A stretch of DNA of 64,000 bases from Ulva prolifera (taxonomy: Eukaryota > Chlorophyta > Ulvophyceae > Ulvales > Ulvaceae): assembly GCA_023078555.1 (NCBI GenBank), contig CM041199.1, positions 992,001 through 1,056,000 on the forward strand, read 5' to 3'. Below, one piece after another: positions 37,963-49,552 of the stretch. A program made the position numbers and the translations under genes. The stretch's first letter is position 1. Each line of letters begins with the position of its first letter. The notes beneath the pieces are model-generated. The model searched no databases. It was given only the letters and a program-made list of their open reading frames with translations, and had not been told where the DNA came from.

Positions 37963-38300
37963 AAGCGCGGCAGCGACTTTATGGAGCGACAGTCCTGACG
38001 CCTACGTGCACGGGCAATTGCAGGTTGCATCGATGCCGCTGCCAGCACCATACCCAGCATCAATAGCAATCACAATGTCATACCATGATGCTTGAAGAGT
38101 TCTGGAGGCAGCAGCTGTATAGTCTGTGGTGGACGAACCAGACCTACTCTGGCAACTGCTCGAGCCTGCCGGGCCGGCCCATCATGTACATGATTTAGTG
38201 TCGGGGAGACCCCCTGTTAGCGGGAGACATAACTGAGTACGAAGGATGACGCCGTGACCCATCCGCGGGGGGTCTCGATAAGGAGGTCGCACACTGACCT
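37963..38300. repeat. Inverted duplication, right arm
   Basis: This is the reverse complement of 33925-33983 plus 35277-35580, without the transposon. It therefore preserves the uninterrupted form of the unit and serves as the empty site for the GTAC element. Weak similarity may continue a short way beyond 38300. Confidence 0.75.
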
Positions 38301-39974
38301 TGGCACGCATAGCGGTCTGAGGTGATCAATCAGGCAATACCTATCAACACAAGCGTTCGGGCTGATTGACCACAGCCGCATCACCATCGCTGAGCAGCGG
38401 CTGGTTTCGCGCCAGCCCTACATGCAAGGGCTCTCGGCGATACGGTCGACTGCGATGCAATCCTACGTTGCGTTCTGCGAATTGCATCCGACCGTTCGAA
38501 AGAATGGAAGCGTCCGAGGGTACTTGCTGCTGTCCCTGCCGCATGCTTCTGCATGCGTTGCGTCTCTTCGGTCAGGAAGAGTCGACGAGTCTACCCGACG
38601 CATACAACGTCAGCCTCCGTGCAGGCGCGGCAGCAGATGCACCGGAAAGCTGCATTTATGAATTGCAGACTCAATGCGTGGGCCTAGCTGTGTGTCGCTG
38701 ATGAACGGGGTGGACCAAGCAGTGCTTGCGTGACATCTTGCTGTATGGCGATTGTCGTTGTTGCACATGCTTGCGGACGATGCTTCTTCATGTAGCTCTC
38801 AGGCCACCAGAGAGCGGGAGGTTCCCCTTTCATTGAGTATGGCGTCCTAGGCTTGTGATCAAGTACAGAAACACGGCATCCTCAATGCTGGTGAATATGT
38901 CGACATGCCATTGTGCGTGAATGTTACAACGGGATCCGCTGACGACCGTTCGCCGCTGCTAGTGACACTTTGAGGAATGTATTGCATCGATCTGGACTTA
39001 TACCACGCTTGGGGGCACTCCAAGCACCCTGTCTGCGCACGTACTTGCCCGTGTCAGTGGCGCGCATGCTCGCCATGCATGCATGTTGGAACACCCAGGC
39101 CTCTGAGAGATGGTCACAGACCGCAGCCTTCCCTACAAATGCACCGTTCAGTTCCAATCGTCCGCCTGGGGTATTCGACAGCCGTGTAGGCCACTGATGT
39201 GTCACCCCGACGCCATGGTCCTGGCGTTTCCCTGTTGCGAGTTTATTCCCGGCAAGCTCGAAAGGCGCTGGTGACTGACGCTTTGATATTACGGCCCTTT
39301 CCGGCTTTCATTGCCTACGTTATATTTACAGATTTGAAGCCCTTCGGCGCCATATCACGCTGTCTTGTAATTCTCTTTGTCGCTTCAGCCTGGTATGGCG
39401 ATCGCATCGGTCTTCTTGAGGAACCATCTACGGTCTTGAGCATGCAGCTGTTGTCGTGATAAATGTTCTGCTGATATTTGCCATACATTCCCAGATATGC
39501 CTTGCTGCGGCCTGATTCAGACGGAGCAGCCGGTTGGAAGCGGGGCAAGGTACGCGGGCGCCAACACAACTACACATTCTTGCAAATAGCTGTGATGAAC
39601 ATGCTGTTCGGCTGTGTTGTCGCTGAGTTTGCAGCAGCATTTCTGCACGAAGTGCGCGATGCTGCATCGAAGGGTGAGGTGTACCTGCGTCTGAGCATGC
39701 TCGATCCTGCCACGTTTACTATGTCCACGCACTTTCCAATGGTCGCGTCTGAACCAGCGTGGACCATCACGATGTCAGCATCCTTCTTCTCTCTGCAACA
39801 GTTCAGAACACTCGTGAACTGCACTCCTGCTGTGCGCTCCCAGCGCGGAGCTGCAGCACCGTTCCGGCCTGTCTCGTAGTCAATGCAGCGGCAGACCTGG
39901 GTATCAGCTGCGTCTATCAGGACGCTGCCTGTCATAGAATCCCAGAGCGATGAACTGCCACAGAGTGCTGCCAG
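38301..39974. other. Intergenic DNA upstream of the PP2C gene
   Basis: This stretch must hold the missing first exon and promoter of the phosphatase gene, but no convincing start exon was found. A 121-codon minus-strand frame with an ATG at 39935 is possible but has no recognised motif. Confidence 0.4.
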
Positions 39975-42900
39975 TTGCCTGATCTGAATGATGGCAACTC
40001 CACATCATCCCCATCACCCCACACCTGGTTCCATTCGTCTCGTCCCGCCCCAGAGCAGCCACACACGTCTGTCAACTCGGCTCTGTCGTGCAGCCCAGAG
40101 ATCCAGGTTCAGTGGGGATACAGCCTCACTCTTGGGGGCCGATGGTACATGGAGGACTATCACACTGCCCGCATCGAAGAGATAGAGCCGGGCAACTTTG
40201 TTGGCCTCTTTGCTGTCTATGATGGCCACGGAGGCCGCCAGTGTGTCCAGTACGTGCAGCGCCGCTTGTTCAAAGCAATCGTCTCCCATGCCGCGTTCGC
40301 CTCGGGCGACACCCTCCGGGCCATGTATGAAGGCTACATGCTGGTACGCCGTTCCCCCGGCATCTGTCTGTCGTGCACCCTCGCTTGGGGATGACACCCT
40401 TTTCTCCCACGGCTCCATCTGCATCTCGCTGCTCTCGCATGTCAGATTCCACCGAGTTCAACCGGCTGCGGCCGCCTGAGCTGCGCCAGTGCCGTGATTG
40501 CCGTGACTACACCCTCCTCGCATCCTCACCTCCGCTACTGTGCATGCATCCACCGGCGGAGCTGGTAGCTGCATTCTTGTGCGTGCTTCCACAGGCGCTA
40601 CCTGCCTCCCCGACTACGTCCTGAAACCACACCTCCGCTGCGGTGCTGTTGCCACCTCCGTTTCAGGAGGTCGTGGGTTCGATTCTGCGTGCGCTTTGGG
40701 GAATCGAAACGGCCGCACGTGACCACCTCGCTTAGCACAGGAGGAGGCCCTGTGAGTTGCGTACGGTCGTCTGAGGGGGGTTTCCAGGTGGTTTACCCCT
40801 TCGGCATATGTGGTCCCGTTAATTCGGAGTTGTCAATGTCCAATAGGATACGGCTCAGTAAATTTAGATTTACTTTTACTTTTACTTTACATACATGCAT
40901 GCACACATGCATGCCCGGGCATCAGTGCTCGATCCAGCGCGCGTGCGCCGTCTGGCTGCTGGAGCACCGAGTCTCTGGCCTGTTACCCTCCGCGACTCGG
41001 CGGGGCCCCGACCAGTGCTCTATAACCCGGTGGGACCCCCGCTGAAGTAGACGTTTTCTTTTCCAGAAATGCCACCAGGGCGGGAAGCATCTGACAGGAA
41101 TCGCCGCTGAAAACGGGCTGTCAGAGCTGGCAACAGCAAGCGCAGCTGTCCCTCAGGCTTGCAGTATCGCTGGATTGTGATCACAGCGGGATTCCCTCTG
41201 GGAAGAAAAGGCCCAGTAAAGCACCCCCCCCCCCCCTCCCAGCGCCGTCTGTGATTCATCGCCGGGTCTGCAGTGGAGCGACGCGGATCTCCCGCCGGCC
41301 CCGCCCCGCAGCACAGCCTGTGCCACGCCACTCATCCTGGTGTACCCATCGCGCCCGCTGCCGTTGCAGTCCGCGCTGTCGCGTTGCCGCCGCCCTCGGC
41401 GCCTGCATTCCTTCCCTCCTGCCGCCCCGCCTGTGTCCAGGCCGCGGCAAAATGGCGTGCTAGTATGAAGGGCACGCATCGTATCCGGCGCAGCGGAGTG
41501 TGGTGCCAGCCACCCAGGGTTGCCAATGTCCTCTCAACGATGTAGATACGTGAGTCAGGGTTTATTTTTGTTTGCACGTTGTTGCAGCCTCACACAAATC
41601 AAGTCTAGGTCTGCCTCGCTAGCCAGGTTTGCAGCAGTTTCTTCCCGTCACCAATAGGCATGGCTATGTAGTCATACGTACATGCATATGTACATGCATG
41701 GACCAACATGGATATACTCACACGTACATGTACACGAGGTACGTGTACAGAGGGCTCTCAGGTGGGCAACGGCACAATCTGGCTGGGACAGAAGTTCAAC
41801 CTGTGCGCGGCCCTGTGCAGGTGGACCAGCAGTTCAGCCGGCAGAAGGGCCGCGCGACATGCGGCACGACCGCGACGACAGTCATCGTGCGGGACGAGGC
41901 GATCCACGTCGCACACTGCGGCGACTCGCGCGCCGTGCTCATCTCGGATAACTCCGTCTGGCCCCTCACCAAGGACCACAAGCCGTCAGACCCGCAGGAG
42001 GCTGAACGCATCAGGGTGCGTGCCCCCGACGCCTCAGGGTTCTGTTCAGCCGTGTGACGGCGGCGATTGCGCGTGGTGTGTCGCCGAGGCGCGTGCGTGC
42101 GGTGCTTGCGGCTGCGGCATGCATGTGGATCTGCGGTGCTTGCGGCTGCGGCATGCATGTGGATCTGCGGTGCTTGCGGCTGCGGCATGCATGTGGATCT
42201 GCGGTGCTTGCGGCTGCGGCATGCATGTGGATCTGTCGATCGGTTGTCGAGCGCTGCGCTCAGCTGCTCGTCAAGTGTAGCCAGCTGCTCCCGCGCATTC
42301 CCCCTGACCATGGCCATGTGGGGTTTGCGTGGGCGGGCCAGCCTTCGAAGGCAGGACAGCGGCATGCCGCGCGGACGTCCCTGGGGACAGGTAGGCTTGG
42401 TCCGCTTGGCCGGTGCGTGGGAGTTTAAGCGGGGAGGGGCTCCTGATTGTCTGTGCCGGGATTGGCGTGGCCCTGTCTACGCCCGCTCTAGGTCCCTGTC
42501 ACCCTCCAGCACCGCCTCATCTACATGCCGTGCCCCACCCCACTCCGCCCGACCACAAGCATGCACTGCCGCGCAACAGAGCGCCCACGCAGAGTCGCAA
42601 GCATCGAATCACGCTGCGACCCACCTCTGGGCGCCGCCGCCCCCGGCACCGGCCTGCAATGCATGAACGGCAACGGCGGTGGCTCGCTTGTGCTGTATTC
42701 GCGTCCTCATCGTGCTGTGCCATGCTGTGTCGTTTGCGGTGCTTTCACATGAGGCATGACTACCTTGAAGACATGCTGACAAGAGCGTGGGGCGAAGGGG
42801 GTAGCGGCTCCGACATCAGCTCATGTACTGCCCGGCGCACACCCTTCAGCATGTCGCCTGTCGCCGACTGTACGTCAAGCAGTCGACGTGTCCAGTGGTG

Positions 42901-45802
42901 CTACCGGCCTCTTTATATCCGTTTGCCTGTGTACCACATGAGCGGCAACGAGCGGGGGCATCGTGTTGGGTCATCGGGCCCGTTCACATACAACAATTCC
43001 GAATATCCAGGTCTATTTTTTGGGTGGCAGCCGTGAAAATGCTGCAAAGCGACCCAACGCTGGCGTGCAGGCGAAGGGCGGCACGATCGTGCACGACGAC
43101 GTGGACCGAGTGTGCGGCGTGCTCGCCGTGACGCGCGCGTTTGGCAACAACGCGATGAAGGCCACCGTCAGCGCGGAGCCTGAGGTGCTGCGCCACCAGC
43201 TGCAGCCGTACGACCGGCAGGTCGTCATCGCGTCGGACGGCGTGTGGGACGTGCTCACCAACGAAGACGTCGTGCGCCCCCCCCCCCCCCCCCCCAACCC
43301 CCCTTGGGTACCGAGTCTCGATTGGACTTCTCCTGCGCATGGAATTTTGGTAGTGTATGTATTTACAAAGGACAGAGGCCGGGCAGCGAGCCGTTGCCAG
43401 GAATACACACGCAAATCCACTCACGCAGTCATGGCACTAGGCCGGGTACGAGCACGTACCACAGCTAGGCCGGTGATGCCAGCCAAACATTGAAGCCCCG
43501 CACGGAGCACAAGAGCATTCCCCTTGCACAACGCCACACTCAACCGGCGCAGAGCATTCGTCACAAACAAAGCACGGTTCACCTTACCACACCGAGACGC
43601 GACCTCCGCCGGTGTGTATGTATGTATGATTACAGAGCCGTCTCCGTTTGGACGATGATGACTCCGGAAGCCCGGACAGTGTGCATGTGTTCGGAATGTG
43701 TTTTCTTTGGGTTGCCATGTGTGGTAAGCTGCGTTGGTGTTCTGCCATGCAATGGCCCAAGGTCGTGTGACTGATCCACCGCCCGTACGTAACCCCGCCC
43801 ATTTTATGCTGGGTGTAAGCTGCATGTGATCGTAGGTTTGCTTTGTGTGGTCGTTCTGTGCCGGGGCTTGCGACCCTGCTTGTTGGAGGTTTCAGGTTGC
43901 TGCTGCGAAAACAAACATCGGCTGGTGGACTGCAGATTGCGGTGTGTCGTGTTGCCCGGCTTGCATGGGGACACTGCTGAATGTCGCAGATTTCTGGGGT
44001 GCCGCGGTCACATCGTCCGGCGACACCGCACAGAGCTGCCAAGGTGAACATCGATGTGTAGCAACAAACAATTTACATAATCAATGAAAAAAAATTGCAC
44101 CGGTGCGCAGGCGATCATCGTGCGTGCCGCGAGCAGCTGCCGGGCAGCTGCAGAGGACATCACCCTCGAGGCGTACCGGCTCGGGAGCACCGACAACATC
44201 AGCGCCGTCGTGTTTGAGGTCAACGCGTCCGGGCCCTGGAGCCGCAGCGCGCGCGTGGGGGCTGCCGTGCGGAGCTTCAGCAACCGCGGCGTGAAGCCCA
44301 AGGCGGCGGCGGCAGGGGGTCGGTCGGGGGCCGCCTCCGCCGCGCCACCGGCGGCCGGGCAGGGCGCGTTGACGGCCGAGGGCCTGCCGCACGGGATCAC
44401 GACAACAGTGGGCAACCGGAACAACAAGCGCAGCGCGAAGGTGCTGCCCGCTCTGGTGCCCGTGCCGTCCTTAAGTGCATATTACCCTGCGGCACGTCTT
44501 GTGCGGCCGCGTACCCTGGGAATGCAGCTATTTTGTGCTTTCTCCCTGTCTTCCTTGCTTTCCTCCAATTCCACTCCTTCTTTCCTTGCTTTCTTGGTTA
44601 TATTACAGCGGCTTTGGTACACATGGAATGCTGAGCTGCACCGAGGCGTCTGCACGTATGAATGCATGTGTGACGAACGAGTGATGTCTACAAGGCCGAT
44701 GCCATGTCCTGCTAATCACTGATGGACAGGTGTCTGGCGCATCGTTCCATGGCCTCAATGCGCATCTGCGCCCGACGCCGCTAGGCGGACGGAGCACCCC
44801 TGTGCTGTGCCGGATTTGGGGCGTAGTTGAGCACGCATCCTCACGCCGCCTCGCCGCGCCTTTGGGGCGCCACAGATCACAGAATGGTGGTGGCCGCTGC
44901 ATGGGTGGTGCTGCGTCAAGGTCCCGACAGCAACGCGGAGACGCGAATCCCACTGCAGAACTCCTTACCAAGCCGCATTCGCGCACCTTGTGCAGGTTCC
45001 ACCGCCGATGACAGTGCATCCGGAGCACCCGCAAAACATGCAGCCGGTGTCGCAGGACGGCCTCGGCAGCGACGACGGCACCCTCCTCGGCCCGCCGCCG
45101 CCAATCAACCAACCACCACTGGCCTTCGACCCCTCGCCGCCGCCCCCGGTCAGCCCTCCGACAGACAGAGATCTTGATCACCCCCCACCGCCGCCGGTGG
45201 CGGTCGCTCCCGCAGCCGCAATGCATGTCGACGGCACCCCCGCTGACGTCCCGCTCGGGGGCCTCCCCGCAGCGGTGGACGCGGGAGGCGTGGAGGTCGC
45301 GGGGGGGGCCGTCGACCTGCCGTCCTCGCCGGAGGAGGCGCTGTCTCCAGGGTCGCCTGACGAGGGCGGCCCGCGCGGCCCCCGCGTGTGCCACTCCGCG
45401 CCGATCTTCCAGGGCCGTACCGCGACTATTGCGCGGGAGTATGCGAAGGACCGCGCCGTGTATGTCCACCAGCGGCCTGAGGCTGGCGCGGACGGAGGGG
45501 CTCACGACCTGCGCGCTGGGGGCGTGATCGAGGAGTGTGGTGCGGAGGAGGAGGAGGCGGTGATCGCCCCCGGGGGCCACCCGAACGGCGTGTCGCTGCC
45601 GGTGCAGCGGCGCGGCCGCGGCCACATCTACGCGATCCCGGCACGGCCGAGCCGCGAGGGAGCTGCGGCGGTGCTGCGCGGCGGGGAGCTGCACGGGGAC
45701 GCCGCACTCGCCGCGGAGCAGCAGCGCGCAGCGGTTTCTGCCGCGGAGGAGGATGCCCGTGTGCGTGCGCGGCTGTGGGAGAACGGCCCGGGGGCAACTT
45801 GA
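39975..45802 (+). CDS. PP2C-type Ser/Thr protein phosphatase with long C-terminal extension
   Basis: Mg/Mn-dependent phosphatase. Exons 39975-40343, 41821-42015, 43071-43271, 44111-44440 and 44996-45802 all join in phase 0 (634 codons with stop). Family motifs appear in order: RWYMEDYH, FAVYDGHGG (metal-binding Asp), CGTTATTV, VAHCGDSRAVL, KDHKPSDPQEAERI, GVLAVTRAFG, VVIASDGVWDVLTNEDV and GSTDNISAVVFEV (last metal-binding Asp), so the catalytic core is complete. After the core come about 350 residues rich in Pro, Ala, Gly and Glu, much longer than a minimal PP2C. The frame has no ATG before the RWYMEDYH motif, so an upstream exon is missing; the position 39975 follows a possible acceptor (GCCAG). 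Intron 1 holds a SINE, intron 2 a 34-bp minisatellite, intron 3 a poly(C) run at its donor. The substrate is unknown. Confidence 0.9.
40600..40890 (+). mobile_element. tRNA-headed SINE, full-length copy
   Basis: It lies in intron 1 of the PP2C gene. It has a Pol III B-box-like word GGGTTCGATTCT at 40675-40686, a middle body (CACAGGAGGAGGCCCTGTGAG, then GTCTGAGGGGGG) and a 3' module that starts near GGCATATGTGG and ends with a TTTACTTTTACTTTTAC tail. A diverged full-length copy (47608-47832) and two 3'-only copies share these parts. The A box is not clear. Confidence 0.75.
41224..41236 (+). repeat. Poly(C) run in PP2C intron 1
   Basis: Thirteen consecutive C residues lie about 600 bp upstream of exon 2 of the phosphatase gene. 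Confidence 0.9.
42099..42234 (+). repeat. 34-bp minisatellite, 4 copies, PP2C intron 2
   Basis: The unit beginning GCGGTGCTTGCGGCTGCGGC recurs at 42099, 42133, 42167 and 42201 with almost no divergence, so the expansion is recent. Confidence 0.95.
42958..43015 (+). repeat. Short dispersed repeat, copy A
   Basis: About 55 bp match the reverse complement of 56050-56108: TTGGGTCATC, GGCCCGT, ACAATTCCGAATAT and AGATCT/AGGTCT words in the same order. It lies in PP2C intron 2, 55 bp before the acceptor. It may be the tail of a SINE-like family related to the GGCATATGTGG module, but this is not certain. Confidence 0.65.
43277..43295 (+). repeat. Poly(C) run at the donor of PP2C intron 3
   Basis: Nineteen C residues start directly after the donor word GTGCG, at bases 6-24 of the intron. 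Confidence 0.9.
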
Positions 45803-46036
45803 GCGAGCCCGGCGAGCTGCGGCCGCCATGCGCGGCTCCGGACCCGCGAATCGCACCGAGCGATAGGATGCGGGCAGGGCGCGTGCTGTGTGCTGTGCGC
45901 AGCCGGGCTTCGGGGCAGTGGCACGAGATGGCACGTGCGTATTTGCGATCGGTGCGATCTGTGTGTGTAGACAAAGCAGGGATGAGTGGAGCTGTTTAGG
46001 ATTTTGGAGGGGCCCAGAAGTGCGCATCCACGGCCA

Positions 46037-46068
<32 letters not shown>

Positions 46069-47607
46069 TGCCCGCGACCGCACCTATCGAGGTATAGTGG
46101 GCGGCATGCTGGTAGCCGAGCCTCCCCGGAGCGGGGCTGAGCCCTCCGTAGAGGCCTCCGTGTTGCGGGGGCCAGGGGGCGTCTCGACCGGCCGGCGGCG
46201 GCGGGGTCCCTACCCTGGGCTGGGCAGGCCGGGTGCTGCGCTGCCGCCCATCGATGTCGCGTTGTGGATACCGTTTGGCTGTGACGGTGTGGGTCCCGGT
46301 TTGAGGGCCTACCGTAAAGTATGGGTCCCTTCTGGAGGGCCTGCGTTTCGGCAGGCGCCTCGTGTAGGCTTTCTGAGTGTGTGTCTGAGGCGGCTGCGAG
46401 CACCCGCGCGCCTGCAGCCGCAGGCTTGCAGCGGCTCCCTCTGCGCGTGGAGAGAGCCCGGCTCTTTCAGATATGTTATGTATATGCTCCCTGCACCCGC
46501 TGCTGGGCGATGACACAGTGTCATTGACACCCTTCTGGGGGGAAATGTGATGTGACTGTCGTGTCTGTCCACTTGTAGTTTGCAAACCTTGACCTTACAC
46601 TGGATGTGGCAGCTGTCTCGACCGAGGTTCAAATTGTGCTGCATTGCTGTAGAACTTTGGACACTTGGCCTTAAAACCAGGACGATCTGTGCACTATCCT
46701 GATCGACCCAACCTTGGGTTTGCCATGGGAGGCAGGAGTTGTTCTTGGGGGATATGGAGGGTGCCCGGCAGGCCTCCTCCCTAGCCAGTGCACTTTCGCT
46801 CTGCCACCCAGCATCAGCATGTGCCACGGTTGCGAAAAGGTGCATCCTGTATGCCAGCCACTGTCAGTCCTCTCTGAATGCGGAGCAGCTGACGACACAT
46901 GAGTGTGTGCGACAGCGATGTGCTGGTTGTGATTCCTTGCAACCAGGCTGTTCAGAATCACCTCTTGCATCAGTGCATCTACCTGTGGACAGCTCATGCC
47001 AGCCTCAAATATTTCGAGGTGGATGTGCATAGCTGCAGCTACGTGCTACCCTGTTCTAGAGGAGCACAGCTCCCTTTGTGTCCATGTGACCTTGTGCCTT
47101 CAACGCCGAAGCTGATTTCCAGTGCGGTATCATTGAACAGGGCACCACATGCGTATAGTCGTCTCATTTCTTTCTGTCAGACAGATGGCTCTTCACCGCG
47201 TCGCACCTACTTCTTGGTAGTGTATTTGAAGTCAGTGAGGGAACTGTGCTTTCATCGGCAATCGTTGAGGTGATCCACACACTGCCAGAGCTATGGAGCA
47301 GTTGCTGTCTACAGACAAACACCGAGGGCGCTCCGAGCAGCAGTTGTGTTCAGTCTTGGTCCAGAGGTGGGTCGTGGCCTTTGCCAGGATCATCCCCTCT
47401 CCTTGCTCCTCCAGCCCGCACACACATGGCCCTGGAAGTTTTCCTGCAATCGAGAGCAACATGCTGGCAGGCATGGCAATGTGTGTATGAACATCATCCT
47501 GGTCATGTTGACCTGGGCTTCCTCCTGCCCACTGCTGTAGTACCTCTGCAGCAGCACACTCCACTTGCAGGATCTGGTTGGTAGACGTCCAACTGCATGT
47601 GGACGCA
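45803..47607. other. 3' flank of PP2C and intergenic DNA
   Basis: It contains the longest C run of the window (28 C, 46037-46064) within 240 nt of the PP2C stop. A GC-rich open frame around 45985-46513 has no ATG start or motif and is not called. Confidence 0.45.
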
Positions 47608-47832
47608 GTAAGCAACCTCCGACTTCGAGGGGCCATGGTTTCGACATGCGCTCGCTTTGCGGATTCAAAACTTCTGTACATCATTGCTTGGCTTGGCTCA
47701 GGAGGGCCTGTGAGCTAGCAGCTGCGCGCGGTTGTGTGAGGGGGGTTCCAGCTAGTTTGCTTCTTCGACGTGTTGCCTGGATGATCCGGAGTTGTCAAGG
47801 TTCAATACGGACATGGCGATGGCAGCTTTCCT
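47608..47832 (+). mobile_element. tRNA-headed SINE, diverged full-length copy
   Basis: It aligns along its length with 40600-40890: CAACCTCCG, the B-box region GGTTTCGACATGCG, GCGCTCGCTTTG, GGCCTGTGAG, GTGAGGGGGGTTCCAG and CCGGAGTTGTCAAGG. The terminal TTTAC tail has decayed. It is the oldest-looking member of the family in the window. Confidence 0.65.
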
Positions 47833-48293
47833 TCTCATTAAAATCTCTTGAGGTTGCTAGGCCTTGCCTGCGAATTCTTGGCCGCATTTACACTCAGGAC
47901 AACACTGCGCCAGGCAGTCTTCTATGTTGTGCTGAAGCCGTTGAGGATCGATAGTTATGTTTACACGAGATAACGATTGGAATACTGAGTCGAAATCCGT
48001 AGGTAAACTGTGGCGTCTTGCCTTATGTACCTATTGTGTTCAGAACAGTGTCAGCTGTGCCACAATGGCAGCAGCCCGCAGCGCTGCAGTACTCGAGATA
48101 ACGAGGTACAGTGCAGCTGCAGCGAAATGGCATCATGTGCAATGAGAAAATGCTCGAAGCTTTGATAAATTTCAAAGTTTGGCAGCTGCATCGGGTCTGA
48201 AATGGCCGGAGTGCCCCAAGGCAGTCCCGTGATGTCCAATGGAATCTGCTATGCGATATGGGTCGAATGAAACATGTGAGAGTCGTCTACAAC

Positions 48294-48740
48294 CAGAGTT
48301 GCATTAGTACGTTTCGTGATAAAGTACGTTAAGCAAAAATACGCGTATGGTACGTTGGCTATAATCAGGGGGGGTTGAAAAGTACGCTGTATAGGCTACA
48401 TTGCTGGCTTGGCGCCGGAGGCGCCAAGCCCGTGATGGCCAGACGTGGTGCCACGGTCACTGTCATCTGTGCTTAGGCACACTATTGCAGAGAATAGTAC
48501 AATGAACTAGTAGTCAATCAGATGATCAGGTTACTCAGGTTCATCATGCAATGCAAGGGATGTTCAAAACCTTCCTTGGCCTTGTGGCTAGAGGTGCACA
48601 ACAGTGCAGAGCTCTAGGCTCTCCGAAATCGGTCAAGTCCGAAACGTACGCGCGTACTGTACGCTGATAAAGTACGTAAGCATAAAATACGCGTATTAAA
48701 CGTACCGAAATCGAAAGATACGCGTATTAATGCAACTCTG
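48294..48740. mobile_element. 447-bp hAT-type miniature element (MITE)
   Basis: It has perfect 13-bp terminal inverted repeats (CAGAGTTGCATTA at 48294-48306, its inverse at 48728-48740) flanked by a perfect 8-bp target duplication TCTACAAC (48286-48293 and 48741-48748). Subterminal regions repeat the palindromic word TACGCGTA and the phrase ATAAAGTACGT on both sides, as expected for transposase-binding sites. There is no coding capacity. The target word is the same as that beside the larger hAT-like element at 22573. Confidence 0.88.
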
Positions 48741-48917
48741 TCTACAACAAGTTTGATGGACAACACCACACACCCAGACAAAGGCGTCCCTGTAAATCTG
48801 TTAGCAAGCCATGCTTGTGACACCTGCCGCCTCTGCTTTGTCGGGCAGCTGTGGTGCACATGGTGCATGACAGGCTGACAAAGGCTGGACATGGGAGACC
48901 AAGATACAACAAAACCA

Positions 48918-49005
48918 TCGGCATATGTGGTCCCGTTAATTCGGAGTTGTCAATGTCCAATAGGATACGGCTCAGTAAATTTAGATTTACTTTACTTTAC
49001 TTTAC
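48918..49005 (+). mobile_element. SINE 3' module, 5'-truncated copy
   Basis: It is nearly identical to 40802-40890, starting at TCGGCATATGTGG and ending in TTTACTTTACTTTACTTTAC. It begins at the same point as the copy at 53556, so this module may also move or end independently. Confidence 0.8.
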
Positions 49006-49552
49006 AAAACTACTTCCACTGTCAACTTTGGTGTACAGATCAGATGTTGTCCAGGTATTCCTCATCACCAGCACGTAAGCACACGTTTCTTTGCTGCATC
49101 GCGTGCCACACCTGTTGGAAATTGGCACAGTTTACATTGCAGATTGCATTTCTAATTCTTGTCTGTACGCCCCCGTTAAGGCGGCCAGGACACAGCCCTA
49201 AATGGGTGGTCATACACCTATGGTGGCTACAATCCAAAAAAACCTTTACTGTGTAGGCTACAGCAGCCAGCTGCAAATTCAGGGCAGCAACAATCTAGCC
49301 AGGAGATGCAACACTCCAGCCAACGCCAGCAAGGTGGTTCCGTAGATGAATTTGACGAACAGGTGTCCCAAGAGCACCCAGCGAATGTGCTCCTTCCTCC
49401 CCACGGCCACCGCCACCCCTTCAGCATGCTACATTCGCCACCGGCCGGCGTCCCCGTCCCGTCACATCGCGGGGAGGGGGGGGGGGGATTACAGTTCTGC
49501 GTGGCGTGGGGGCTGAGTGGGCAGTGATGGCCAAAAGGGGGGGGGTGGGGCA
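49006..49552. other. 3' flank of MED4
   Basis: On the minus strand a TGTAA word (49493-49489) lies 60 nt after the MED4 stop, in the right place for a green-algal polyadenylation signal. A run of 12 G (49476-49487) follows. No other gene is supported. Confidence 0.5.

Noticed and set aside
39570..39935. 121-codon minus-strand frame with ATG, upstream of PP2C
   Set aside because: No motif, and it conflicts with the expected position of the PP2C promoter or first exon. Not excluded.
40621..40700. tRNA gene suggested by a B-box word
   Set aside because: No acceptor stem or anticodon arm can be folded; the word belongs to the SINE head.
41066..41180. Extra PP2C exon after the strong acceptor CTTTTCCAG
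   Set aside because: Inserting it would break the in-frame join of exons 1 and 2, and its peptide does not fit the PP2C fold.
44603..46585. 660-codon minus-strand open frame
   Set aside because: It lies antisense to the GC-rich PP2C exons and their 3' flank; GC saturation removes stop codons on the other strand. No motif and no consistent start.
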